NCBI RefSeq assembly: GCF_022023855.1
Contig: NZ_CP059449.1
Location: forward strand, 2,156,501 to 2,220,500
Origin: Azospirillum brasilense
GTDB lineage: Bacteria > Pseudomonadota > Alphaproteobacteria > Azospirillales > Azospirillaceae
Direction: 5' to 3'
DNA: 64,000 nt
Shown: positions 18,130-26,669 of the stretch, one piece after another
How the letters are laid out: each line of letters begins with the position of its first letter
Numbering within the stretch: position 1 is the stretch's first letter
Program-made: the position numbers and the translations under genes
Notes under the pieces: model-generated
What the model was told of the DNA's origin: nothing
The model's database searches: none
What the model saw: only the letters and a program-made list of their open reading frames with translations

Positions 18130-18753
18130 TCACAGGAGGGAGGCAAGGGCCGCGATCCCGAACACTCCCAGCACCGCACCCGAGACGCGGTTGATCCACA
18201 GCATGGCGGCGGGCGTAACCCGGCGCCGGAACGCCCCGACCGAGGCGCTGAGCCCCAACCACCACATCGCCGACCCGGTGAAGACGCCCGCCACGAGCAG
18301 GGCGGCCACGCCGGTGCTGCTCCCGTCCCCCGCCGACACGCCCAGCCCGCCGAACACCGCGGCGAAGCTGAGGATCGTCGCCGGGTTGGCGAGGGTCAGC
18401 GCGAAGGTGGAGGCGTAGGCCCCGGCCAGACCGCCGCCGCCGCGGGCGTCCGCGGCGCGCTCCGCCGGGCGGGCGCGCAGGGTGCTCCAGCCCAGCCACA
18501 GCAGCATCAGCCCGCCGACCAGCTTCAGCGCCACCTGCGCGCCCAGGAGCGCGTCGGTGACCAGAACCACCCCGAAGCCGGCGATGGCGCCATAGACCGC
18601 GTCCGCGCTGGCCGCGCCGAGCCCGCTGACGAAGCCGTGGGCCGGCCCGTCGGCCAGGGTGCGCCGGATGCACAAAAGCCCGATCGGCCCGACCGGGGCG
18701 GCGATGCTGAATCCGATGATCAGGCCCTTGAGCAGGGCGGGCAGCGTGTCCAT
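18130..18753 (-). CDS. LysE/RhtB-family amino-acid exporter
   Basis: The 207-residue protein has about six membrane helices and the LysE opening GLIIGFSIAAPVGPIGLLC, with the conserved FALTLANPATILSFAAVF segment. The family exports amino acids such as lysine, homoserine or leucine. It lies 19 bases after the Lrp/AsnC regulator gene on the same strand, a common pairing in which the regulator senses the amino acid and activates the exporter. Substrate is not known. Confidence 0.88.
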   Translation of the reverse strand: MDTLPALLKGLIIGFSIAAPVGPIGLLCIRRTLADGPAHGFVSGLGAASADAVYGAIAGFGVVLVTDALLGAQVALKLVGGLMLLWLGWSTLRARPAERAADARGGGGLAGAYASTFALTLANPATILSFAAVFGGLGVSAGDGSSTGVAALLVAGVFTGSAMWWLGLSASVGAFRRRVTPAAMLWINRVSGAVLGVFGIAALASLL

Positions 18754-18772
18754 GACGGGTGCTCCGGGTGGC

Positions 18773-19228
18773 TCAATCTGAAGCGATGGGAAGGATCGGC
18801 GTTTCCTTGACCGAGGAGAGCGCGATCACGGTGTGGGAGCGCACGACACCGGGCAGGGCCTTCAGCCGGTCGGACAGGAAGCGCTCCAGCGCCTCCGTGT
18901 CGGCCACGCGCACCTTGAGCAGATAGGACCAGTCCCCGGTGACGTGGTGGCACTCCTGAACCGCCGGCGTGGCGCGCATGGCGTCGCGGAAGGGCGCGTC
19001 ATGCGCCGGACGGTCGAGCAGCACTTCGACGAAGGCCAGCACATCCAGGCCGGCGGCCTTGGGCGACAGCCGCGCCCCCCAACCCTGGATCACGCCGTTG
19101 GCCTGCAGCTTCTTCAGCCGCTCGTTCACGGCGGACACCGAGAGTCCGGCCGCCGTCCCGATGTCGGCGTAGGAAGCGCGTCCGTCCTGCTGGATGTGCG
19201 CGATGATTTTGCGGTCTATATCGTCCAT
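18773..19228 (-). CDS. Lrp/AsnC-family transcriptional regulator
   Basis: This 151-residue protein has an N-terminal helix-turn-helix (DDIDRKIIAHIQQDGRASYA, LSVSAVNERLKKLQANGVI) and a C-terminal RAM/ligand-binding domain (VTGDWSYLLKVRVADTEALE). It probably binds an amino acid and controls the adjoining LysE exporter and itself. A near-palindromic AT-rich site lies directly before its start. Confidence 0.9.
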   Translation of the reverse strand: MDDIDRKIIAHIQQDGRASYADIGTAAGLSVSAVNERLKKLQANGVIQGWGARLSPKAAGLDVLAFVEVLLDRPAHDAPFRDAMRATPAVQECHHVTGDWSYLLKVRVADTEALERFLSDRLKALPGVVRSHTVIALSSVKETPILPIASD

Positions 19229-19232
19229 GACC

Positions 19233-19252
19233 GCAATAATTGCCGATTATGC
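19233..19252. promoter_or_regulatory. candidate Lrp autoregulatory site
   Basis: GCAATAAT-TGCCG-ATTATGC is an imperfect inverted repeat starting four bases upstream of the Lrp gene start, a position suited to autorepression. The assignment rests on location and symmetry only. Confidence 0.4.
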
Positions 19253-19277
19253 AGGCGACGACAAGTCAATTTTCGGA

Positions 19278-19559
19278 TCAGTCGCCCATCCGGCGGAAAT
19301 CCGGCTTGCCGGCGCCGCAGCGTGGGCAGAACCAATCCGCCGGCAAATCCTGAAAGGCGGTGGCCGCCGGCGCGCCGTGCTCCGGGTCGCCGTCGCGGGG
19401 GTGATACTCGTAGCCGGGGCAATCACCGCCGCCGCACCGCCAGATTTCGGACAGGCGCGGATCCTCGGCCCGCGTGGGGCGGACGAACAGGGCGAGGATG
19501 ACGGCGGGGATCAGGCGCAAGGCGCCACGCCGCTGAAGGGGGCGGGGAGGGGTGGGCAT
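19278..19559 (-). CDS. rubredoxin with an export signal and a CX4C first motif
   Basis: The 93-residue product has an N-terminal hydrophobic stretch after basic residues ([16 protein letters not shown], then RPTRAE), followed by a rubredoxin fold: [20 protein letters not shown], an acidic middle, then [14 protein letters not shown]. The iron would be bound by four cysteines, but the first pair is C-x4-C rather than the usual C-x2-C-G. The leader suggests transport to the periplasm or a membrane anchor, unusual for rubredoxin, which is normally cytoplasmic. Its redox partner is not evident; neighbours are an Lrp regulator and a pentapeptide protein. Confidence 0.75.
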   Translation of the reverse strand: MPTPPRPLQRRGALRLIPAVILALFVRPTRAEDPRLSEIWRCGGGDCPGYEYHPRDGDPEHGAPAATAFQDLPADWFCPRCGAGKPDFRRMGD

Positions 19560-19646
19560 GGCGGACCGTCCGGCGGATCGAGGTGCCGGATTATGCCCCT
19601 CGATCCTTTGCGGGATGATGACGGTCGTGAAGCGTAGGGAAGCGGG

Positions 19647-20966
19647 TCAGCGCCGCCGCGGCGCCTTGCCCTTGAGATGGGCGCGCTGGAGCTTCGCGCC
19701 GGCCAGATCCGCCCCGTCAAGGTCGGCGTTCTCCAGATCGGCGTCGGTCAGGTTCGCCTGAACCATGCGGGAATCGGTCAGCATGGCCTGCCGCAGGTCG
19801 GCGCCCATCAGATTGGCGGCCCAGGAGCGGCCCGTGGGACGCCCGCTGGGGTCCTTGATCTCGGCGGGGCCAAGGTTGACCCGCGTCAGGTCGGCCCCGG
19901 TCAGCCGGGCGAAACTGAGGTTGGCGCCGGACAGGTCGGCCCCCATCAGGTTCGCGCGCTCCAGATTGGCGCCGGACAGGTCGGCCATCATCAGCCGGGA
20001 GCCGGTCAGCGCCGCGTCGGACAGGTTGGCGCCGCGCAGCGAGGCAGCGCTGAGATTGACGCCGCGCAGGTCGGCGCGGCTGAGGTCGGTGCCGTCCAGT
20101 TCGGCGCGCTCGCCGCGCTGGCCGACGCTGTCGATCCAACGCTCATGGTCGAAGATCGCCCGCTGGATTTCCGATCCCATGCTGTCGATCGGGCGGGTCA
20201 GACAGGCGGAACCGAGCTTGGCCTGCGAGAGGTCGCAATCGACCATCCGTGTGCCGACCAGATCGGCGTTGTCGAAGGTGCAGCCGTCCAGCAGGGCGCC
20301 GGTCAGGTTGGCCCCGTTCAGCCGCGCGCCCGACAGGTTGGCGTCGGTCAGCACCGCGCCGGTCAGGTTGGCGTTCTGAAGCACCGCCCCGCACAGGTCG
20401 GCTTCCGTCAGGTTGGCACCGGCCAGCACGGCGCCGGTCAGGTCGGTCGGGATGCCGCCCTCCGCCGTGGCGCCGCCCTGCAGGCGGGCCAGGGCGGTCC
20501 GGTGGGTTTGCCGGGTGGCTTCGGCGTCCTGGGCGTCTGGATGAGCGTCCGGGCCTGTGCCACGGCGGGCGCCGCCGCCCGGTTCCAGCGTTCCGGCGCG
20601 CAGATCGGCACCGCGCAGGTTGGCGTTCGAGAAATCGGCGGAGCGCAGCCGGGCACCGCGCAGATCCGTCTGCATGAGATTGGCGCGCGTGATGTCCGCA
20701 TCGCGCAGATCCACGCCGAACAGGTCGGCGCCGGCCAGATTGGTGCCGCTGAGCCGGCAGCGCGCCAGCTTCGCTCCGACCAGCCGGGCGCCGCGCAGGT
20801 CGCGCTGGGCCAAGTCGGCGCCCTCCAGGTCGGCCAGCGCCAGATTGGCGCGCGCACCGCCCGGCTGGCCCTTGATCCAACGGGCATGCCGGTCCAGGAC
20901 TTCGGCCAACTGATCGGGCCGAAGATAGGAGGGTGCCGGCGCAGGGGCTGTAGCGACGGGGGGCAC
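19647..20966 (-). CDS. pentapeptide-repeat protein with two repeat blocks
   Basis: The 439-residue protein consists largely of A(D/N)LxX pentapeptide repeats, which fold into a right-handed square beta helix. Two similar modules begin with a helical cap: [19 protein letters not shown] near residue 24 and [19 protein letters not shown] near residue 270, each followed by a repeat run. A Gly/Ala/Asp-rich break (about 130-160) interrupts the first run. No signal peptide or membrane helix is seen. Such proteins can act as scaffolds or DNA mimics, but nothing here proves either. Confidence 0.85.
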   Translation of the reverse strand: MPPVATAPAPAPSYLRPDQLAEVLDRHARWIKGQPGGARANLALADLEGADLAQRDLRGARLVGAKLARCRLSGTNLAGADLFGVDLRDADITRANLMQTDLRGARLRSADFSNANLRGADLRAGTLEPGGGARRGTGPDAHPDAQDAEATRQTHRTALARLQGGATAEGGIPTDLTGAVLAGANLTEADLCGAVLQNANLTGAVLTDANLSGARLNGANLTGALLDGCTFDNADLVGTRMVDCDLSQAKLGSACLTRPIDSMGSEIQRAIFDHERWIDSVGQRGERAELDGTDLSRADLRGVNLSAASLRGANLSDAALTGSRLMMADLSGANLERANLMGADLSGANLSFARLTGADLTRVNLGPAEIKDPSGRPTGRSWAANLMGADLRQAMLTDSRMVQANLTDADLENADLDGADLAGAKLQRAHLKGKAPRRR

Positions 20967-21338
20967 GGGCAGGATTCTGACGGGAGTTGTTTTCGCTATC
21001 CAAACTATGGGGGTAGATTCCTTACCGAAGGCTAAACGGTAAAGGTCGCGGTACTACCCCTTATGGTAGCCGTTTTTTACCCTGACCTTGTCACGATCGG
21101 ATCCAGTGTGAGACTCGGGCGAATCGGAAGCGGGGTGCGCTGTGTTTCAGCGCTGTAACGCACCCGTCGCCTTGCCGGCCATCGCACGGCCGCCCTGGCA
21201 AGCCCAGGAAACACGGGCCTTTTAAAGACATTAACCATTGGTTTCTTGACAGAAGCGGGGGCTCTGCCGCCAAAAGTCATCGGACAAAAAGGGGGGGTGC
21301 TCTGCGCGCAGCCCCTTTCGGGACCCCATGGAGGCATG
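20967..21338. other. intergenic region, no gene seen
   Basis: This 370-base divergent gap contains an AT-richer core near 21000-21070 and 21225-21250. It presumably carries promoters for the pentapeptide gene and the DUF882 gene. No convincing open frame, RNA or repeat was recognised. Confidence 0.5.
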
Positions 21339-21923
21339 ATGACCGAGGCCGAATTCCAACCGACCCCAGCAGCCAAGCTCGGCCGGAGGGAACTGTTGCG
21401 CATCGGTCTGGCGACGGCTGCCGCCGGGATGGTGATGGCCCCGGAGGTGTCGGAGGCGGCGTTGCGCGCCCCTCCGCGGCAATTGGTCCTCCTCAACCTT
21501 CACACCGGCGAGCGGGTGCGAGCGGAATACTGGTCCAAGGGCCGCTACCAGCGCGACGGCCTGCGCGAAATCAACCACCTCCTGCGCGACCACCGCACCG
21601 GTGCGGTGCATCCCATCGACCCGAAGCTTCTGGACCTGCTGCACGCCCTGACCCGCAAGGTCGGCAGCAAGACGCCGGTTCACATCATCTCCGGCTACCG
21701 CTCCCCTGAATCCAACGCGTGGCTGCGTGAACAGGACGGCAGCGGCGTCGCCCAGAACAGCTTCCACATGCAGGGCAAGGCGATCGACCTGCGGGTGCCC
21801 GGCCTGCCGTTGCGCACCCTGCAACGCGCGGCGCTCAGCCTGCGCGGGGGCGGGGTGGGTTATTACCCGGACAGCAATTTCGTCCACGTGGACGTCGGTC
21901 CGAAGCGCCATTGGGCGTCCTGA
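21339..21923 (+). CDS. DUF882/YcbK-type protein with a twin-arginine leader
   Basis: The 194-residue product starts with a Tat-like signal (GRRELLRIGLATAAAG) and contains the DUF882/peptidase M15-like core: HIISGYRSPESNAWL, FHMQGKAIDLRVPG and the final NFVHVDVGPKRHW. The S-Y-R, H-x6-D and H-x-D residues match the zinc-binding and active-site pattern of D-Ala-D-Ala carboxypeptidase-type enzymes, so a periplasmic peptidoglycan role is likely. GGAGG lies four bases before the ATG at 21339. E. coli YcbK (MepK) is a related endopeptidase. Confidence 0.87.
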   Translation: MTEAEFQPTPAAKLGRRELLRIGLATAAAGMVMAPEVSEAALRAPPRQLVLLNLHTGERVRAEYWSKGRYQRDGLREINHLLRDHRTGAVHPIDPKLLDLLHALTRKVGSKTPVHIISGYRSPESNAWLREQDGSGVAQNSFHMQGKAIDLRVPGLPLRTLQRAALSLRGGGVGYYPDSNFVHVDVGPKRHWAS

Positions 21924-21970
21924 CCGTGTAGAGTCCGGCATAAAGTGTATTTCGCACCTTTGGGGCAATC

Positions 21971-22002
21971 AGGCGCCAAGTCCAAATAGGATTTGGCGCC
22001 TG
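21971..22002. terminator. hairpin after the DUF882 gene
   Basis: AGGCGCCAA (21971-21979) pairs with TTGGCGCCT (21993-22001-region) around a 13-base loop, followed by GTTGTGTT. It lies 48 bases after the stop and is a plausible terminator without a strong T tract. The following 260 bases up to 22264 hold no gene I can support. Confidence 0.55.
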
Positions 22003-22263
22003 TTGTGTTCCTGGGTTGCTTGTCCATTTCCTAGAAAATTGGTCGTGCTGGTTAGGTGGTTATTCCGTCACGGACATAGCTTCCGCTTCTTCGCTTTGTC
22101 TGGGGTGGCGGAAATTTCGTGTGATGCGCGGGAAGCCATGGGAACTGGAACGAAAAGGGGCTTCCTCTTAGCATCGTTCGCGACGCCGCCGACTTGGAGG
22201 TTAATAACGTCCGACAAGCGGCCTTATCATTTTTGACCATCCCATAGCGGCCGGAGATGCAGC

Positions 22264-22680
22264 ATGGCGCAGACCGACATCGAGATGCTCCGCGACCTGT
22301 ACAACCACTACGCCGTGGGTGATGTGGCGCCGCTGTTCGAGCATCTCGCATCCGACGTCGAGTGGGTATCTTGCAGCAAGTCCCCGGCTCTTGCAGCCTT
22401 CTCCGGCACCTTCCGCGGCGTGGAAGGCGTCCAGTGCTATTTCCATGGGTTGGCCAAGGAATGGACAATCACCAAGCATGAGGTGCGGGACATCGCAATG
22501 GACGGAGACCAAGTCGTCACGCGGAACCTCGTCGAGGCCGTCAGCAAGGCTACCGGCAAACCGGTAACGGTGACGACCGAACACCGGTGGGTGCTACACG
22601 ACAGTCGGATCCGGCGCTTCGAGGAGCGTTGCGACGATGAGGCAGCCCTGGAGGCGGCTTGCAGTCCCTGTGAGCCGTAA
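22264..22680 (+). CDS. NTF2-like (SnoaL-type) domain protein
   Basis: The 138-residue protein begins IEMLRDLYNHYAVGDVAPLFEHL and has the cone-shaped NTF2-like pattern, including FSGTFRGVEGVQCYF and ending with WVLHDSRIRRFEERCDD. Such proteins serve as small-molecule-binding or isomerase-like domains and as stress-associated polypeptides. There is no signal peptide. It is convergent with the LysR gene. Function is not assignable beyond the fold. Confidence 0.78.
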   Translation: MAQTDIEMLRDLYNHYAVGDVAPLFEHLASDVEWVSCSKSPALAAFSGTFRGVEGVQCYFHGLAKEWTITKHEVRDIAMDGDQVVTRNLVEAVSKATGKPVTVTTEHRWVLHDSRIRRFEERCDDEAALEAACSPCEP

Positions 22681-22815
22681 CGCATCGGATCGCTTGACGG
22701 ACCGCGGTGATATGGCCGGCGCTCGCCGCGTGGATCCCCTTTTACCACACGGCTCCAACTCACCCATCACTTGGGGACTGAGTATGTTCGGCAGACTTCA
22801 GAAAAGCACATCCCG

Positions 22816-23709
22816 TCAACCACGATAGCGCAGCGCCTCGACGAGCAGGGTGAAAGCGGGCGATTGCTGCCGCCGACTGGGATAGTACAGGTGATAGCCG
22901 GGAAACGGCGGCGTCCAGTCCGCCAGCACGCGGACCAGATCACCGGCATCCAGATGGGCTTGCGCCACATCCTCGGGCATGAATGCGATCCCGAGGCCAT
23001 GAAGCGCGGCGTTCCTGATCACCACGATGTCGTTGACGGTCAGCTGCCCTTCGACGCGCACGTTGATCTCGCGCGTGCCCTTCTCAAATTCCCAAGCATA
23101 GACTCCGCCCAGTGTGGGCAGGCGTAGATTGATGCAGCCGTGCGTCGCCAGATCCTGAGGGACCTTCGGCTTGCCGTGCTTCTTGAAGTAGGCAGGCGTA
23201 GCAACGGCGGCCATCCGAATGTCGGGTCCGATCCGCACGGCGATCATGTCGCGGGCGACTCTCTCGCCCATCCGGATACCGGCGTCGAAGCGCTCGGCGA
23301 CGATGTCCCGGAGCATGTTGTCGACGACCAAGTCGACCTGGACATCCGGGTACTCGGCGAGGAAGTTCGCAAGAGAGGGCCAGAGGATCGTTTCCGCCGC
23401 GTGGTCCACGGCAGTGATGCGGATGATGCCCGCTGGCTTGTCGCGAAGCTCGGACAAGGCGGCCAAGCCTGTCTCGATCTCCTCCAGATGCGGCCCCACG
23501 GTTGCGATCAGTCGCTCACCGGCGTCGGTCGGGGCAACGCTGCGCGTCGTCCTGGTCAGCAAGCGCACCCCCAGCTTCTCCTCAAGGGCGCGCATGGTCT
23601 GGCTGAGCGCGGACGGAGACACGCCCAGCTGAGCCGCCGCGCGCGTGAAGCTGCGTTCGCGCGCAACCGCGATAAAGGCGCCGAGATCGGCGAGTGGGGT
23701 GCGGGACAT
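22816..23709 (-). CDS. LysR-family transcriptional regulator
   Basis: This 297-residue regulator has an N-terminal winged helix-turn-helix (LGAFIAVARERSFTRAAAQL, GVSPSALSQTMRALEEKLG) and a C-terminal substrate-binding domain. It is divergent from an MFS exporter and secreted hydrolase across a 75-base gap, the classic LysR arrangement, so it likely controls those genes. The co-inducer is unknown. Confidence 0.92.
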   Translation of the reverse strand: MSRTPLADLGAFIAVARERSFTRAAAQLGVSPSALSQTMRALEEKLGVRLLTRTTRSVAPTDAGERLIATVGPHLEEIETGLAALSELRDKPAGIIRITAVDHAAETILWPSLANFLAEYPDVQVDLVVDNMLRDIVAERFDAGIRMGERVARDMIAVRIGPDIRMAAVATPAYFKKHGKPKVPQDLATHGCINLRLPTLGGVYAWEFEKGTREINVRVEGQLTVNDIVVIRNAALHGLGIAFMPEDVAQAHLDAGDLVRVLADWTPPFPGYHLYYPSRRQQSPAFTLLVEALRYRG

Positions 23710-23784
23710 TTTGAAGTCTCACTTAAAAGTTTATGCCGAATATAGCGTCTAGTTGTGGGTTATTACATCCGCTACCTAGCTGTC

Positions 23785-25047
23785 ATGCAAACCGATACCA
23801 TCCCTTCATCGACCGCGGTCGAGATCGAGCGCCGCGCGTGCCGGGCCGCACCCTCGCACGCTGCGGGCTGGAGCGCCGTCTTCGCGCTGATGCTCTGCGT
23901 CGGAACTCTGATCGCGTCCGAGTTCATGCCCGTCAGCCTTCTCACTCCGATCGCTTCCGACCTGCGGCTGACCGAGGGCCAAGCGGGGCAGGCGATTGCG
24001 GTGTCCGGCATCTTCGCGGTGCTGACCAGCCTGTTCATCTCGTCCGCGACGCAGGCCATCGACCGCAGGGTGCTTCTGCTGGGGCTGACCGTGGTCATGC
24101 TGGTGTCAGGTCTGGTTATCGCCTCTGCCCCGAACTTCACCGTCATGGTCGTCGGCCGCGCCCTCGTCGGCGTGGTCATCGGCGGCTTCTGGTCGATGTC
24201 GGCTGCGATCGTCATGCGGCTGGTGTCCGAAGACGAGGTGCAACGAGCCCTCGGGCTCCTGAACGGCGGCAACGCGCTGGCCACCACAATCGCGACGCCG
24301 CTGGGTAGCTTCCTTGGCCAATATATTGCCTGGCGCGGGGCCTTCTTCACCATCGTCCCGCCGGCGGCGCTGACCTTCCTGTGGCTGTTCATGACGCTGC
24401 CGTCAATGCCCGCGCGCGGTCGATCCGGGGCGGCCGCGGCGTTTCGGGTCCTGCGCCGCCGGAACGTGCCGCTCGGCATCATGGCCGTGTCCCTGCTTTT
24501 CATCGGCCAGTTCGCCCTGTTCACCTATCTCCGGCCGTTCCTGGAGACCGTCACGGGCGTGAGCGTTACGGCGCTGTCCCTGATTCTGCTCGCGCTCGGA
24601 CTGAGCGGCCTCCTGGGCACCTACCTGATCGGCTTCGTCGTCAAGACCCGGCTGTATGGCCTGCTTGTCGCTATGCCGCTCGCCCTGGCCGCGATCGCCC
24701 TCGCCCTGATCGCCGTCGGATCGTCTATCGTCGCCACCGGGGTGCTGCTGGCCCTGTGGGGCTTCATTGCGACCGCCGCGCCGGTCGGCTGGTGGACTTG
24801 GCTGAGCCGGACCCTTCCCGACGACGCCGAAGCCGGCGGCGGGCTGATGGTTGCGGCGATCCAACTGGCCATCACCCTCGGCGCCTCGGCCGGCGGCCTG
24901 ATGTTCGACAGCAGCGGCTACCAAGCCACCTTCGCCGTCAGCACCACCGTCCTGTGCGGCTCCGCCGTGGTTGCGTTCATTGCTTCCCGTAGGGCCGCCG
25001 CGGCCGGGCGATCCGAAGCCTGGAGAGGGACCCAAGAAACCGCGTGA
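23785..25047 (+). CDS. MFS transporter, DHA1 (drug/sugar-efflux-like) family
   Basis: The protein has about twelve membrane helices with the MFS motif A-like loop and the DHA1 opening LMLCVGTLIASEFMPVSLLTPIA, as in YdhP/NepI-type exporters. I chose the ATG at 23785; the open frame extends ten codons further to a GTG. It is divergent from the LysR regulator and 18 bases ahead of a hydrolase gene, so probably one operon. It is likely an exporter, but the substrate is unknown. Confidence 0.88.
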   Translation: MQTDTIPSSTAVEIERRACRAAPSHAAGWSAVFALMLCVGTLIASEFMPVSLLTPIASDLRLTEGQAGQAIAVSGIFAVLTSLFISSATQAIDRRVLLLGLTVVMLVSGLVIASAPNFTVMVVGRALVGVVIGGFWSMSAAIVMRLVSEDEVQRALGLLNGGNALATTIATPLGSFLGQYIAWRGAFFTIVPPAALTFLWLFMTLPSMPARGRSGAAAAFRVLRRRNVPLGIMAVSLLFIGQFALFTYLRPFLETVTGVSVTALSLILLALGLSGLLGTYLIGFVVKTRLYGLLVAMPLALAAIALALIAVGSSIVATGVLLALWGFIATAAPVGWWTWLSRTLPDDAEAGGGLMVAAIQLAITLGASAGGLMFDSSGYQATFAVSTTVLCGSAVVAFIASRRAAAAGRSEAWRGTQETA

Positions 25048-25065
25048 TTGAACGGAGAAGCTGCG

Positions 25066-26157
25066 ATGCGCAACCCGAACGACCTCAACGCCATCAACAG
25101 GCGGAACCTATTGCACTTCGCCGGCGCCGGAGCGACGGCGCTCACTCTGGCGTCACTCGCCAACATCCCCTTCGCGGAGGCCAAGAAGATGCCGAACGGT
25201 GCAGACAACTTTTACACCAGCGACAAGGTCGACCTGCAGAAGGTCACCTTCGACACCCAATATCGGATGAAGGTCGCTGGCAACCTCTTCACGCCCAAGG
25301 GGCTCGACCGCAACGCCAGGACTCCGGCGATCGTCGTCGGTCATCCCATGGGCGCAGTGAAGGAGCAGAGCGCCAACCTGTACGCGACGAAGATGGCCGA
25401 GCAGGGCTTTGTCGCGATGTCCATCGACCTGCCATTCTGGGGCGAGAGTGACGGTCAACCGCGCAATGCGGTCGCGCCGGATCTCTATGCGGAGGCGTTC
25501 AGCGCCGCGGTCGATTTCCTGGGCACGCGGCCGTTCGTCGACCGCGAGCGCATTGGCGGCATCGGCGTCTGCGGCAGCGGCGGCTTTCTGGTCAGCGCGG
25601 CGAAGATCGATCCGCGTCTGAAAGCCATCGCCACGGTCAGCATGTATGACATGGGCGCGGTCACCCGGAACGGCTACAACAAGTCGCAGACGCTCGAGCA
25701 GCGCAAGGCCATGCTCGCCCAGGCCGCGCAGCAGCGTTATCAGGAGTTCACGACCGGCGAGCAGATTTTCCGGAACTACCTACCGATGCAGCTGCCGGCG
25801 GATGCCGACCCCGTCACCCGGATGTACCACGATTTCTACCGGACCGAGCGCGGCATGCACGTTCCCGAAGGGCGGACTCCAGAACTGACCCAGAACCGCA
25901 CCCTTGCGGGCGAAATCAAGTTCGTGAACTTCTATCCGTTCAATGACATCGAAACGATCTCGCCGCGCCCGATGCTGTTCATCGCGGGCGATCAGGCGCA
26001 TTCCAGGGAGTTCAGCGAGGACGCCTACGCCCGAGCGGTGGAACCGAAGGAGCTTTTCTGGGTTCGGGGGGCTAACCACGTCGATCTCTACGACCGCATG
26101 GACCTAATCCCATGGGATAAGCTTCAGTCGTTCTTCACTCGGCACCTTTCGGCCTGA
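25066..26157 (+). CDS. secreted alpha/beta hydrolase (YcjY-like)
   Basis: The 363-residue product starts with a Tat-type leader (INRRNLLHFAGAGATALTLAS) and contains an alpha/beta-hydrolase core: AIVVGHPMGAVKEQSA, nucleophile region GVCGSGGFLVSAA, acidic residue around FIAGDQAHSREFSE and histidine in RGANHVDLYD. GGAG precedes the ATG. It is the last gene of the LysR-MFS-hydrolase cassette. Substrate is not known. Confidence 0.83.
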   Translation: MRNPNDLNAINRRNLLHFAGAGATALTLASLANIPFAEAKKMPNGADNFYTSDKVDLQKVTFDTQYRMKVAGNLFTPKGLDRNARTPAIVVGHPMGAVKEQSANLYATKMAEQGFVAMSIDLPFWGESDGQPRNAVAPDLYAEAFSAAVDFLGTRPFVDRERIGGIGVCGSGGFLVSAAKIDPRLKAIATVSMYDMGAVTRNGYNKSQTLEQRKAMLAQAAQQRYQEFTTGEQIFRNYLPMQLPADADPVTRMYHDFYRTERGMHVPEGRTPELTQNRTLAGEIKFVNFYPFNDIETISPRPMLFIAGDQAHSREFSEDAYARAVEPKELFWVRGANHVDLYDRMDLIPWDKLQSFFTRHLSA

Positions 26158-26198
26158 CGTTGGCGCCAGACCTGTCCCCGAAGGTGGCCTGAACCGCT

Positions 26199-26438
26199 TT
26201 GGCCCGCATTCCTGACACGTGTCGACGTTCAAGTGTGCGGGCCGGTGCTCTCCGCAAATGCATCTTGAGGCTCGACTGGCTGCGACTGAGGGGACCGAAC
26301 GGGACCCGCGACGAGTTTCACCTCGCAGCTGCCCCCCAGAACCTTCGCAAGTGGCCATCGTCGCGAAGGCGGTGTTGTTCCGACCAGGGGCACCTATCTC
26401 AGCCCGTCCTCCTCCTGCCCACGTCGAGACGCACGTGA
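26199..26438 (+). pseudogene. transposase C-terminal remnant
   Basis: In one plus-strand frame, about 26280-26351 encodes RLRGPNGTRDEFHLAAAPQN followed by LRK. This closely resembles the C-terminal signature of IS1182/IS5-group transposases (RGxxGxRDEFxLAAxxQNLRK). No upstream catalytic domain or terminal inverted repeats are present, so it is a decayed fragment. The rest of 26158-26669 (510 bases) holds no other gene I can support. Confidence 0.55.
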
Positions 26439-26669
26439 CGGGCGCCTGCGGGACGGGCGCCGCATCCCCTCCCGGATCGTTGCCACCGCGGCCGGCAGGA
26501 CCCGCGCGCCACGGCGGAATTTTGGCGATGCAATGGCGCGCTTCACATCGACGCCCACATCATTGCAGCCATGCTCGCGAATCCCCGGCCAACCGGTGTA
26601 CTCCATCGTGACGGGCTCGTGCCTGCCGCGGCGCCCCTTGGTCGAGACAATCCACCCGGAGGAGGCACC

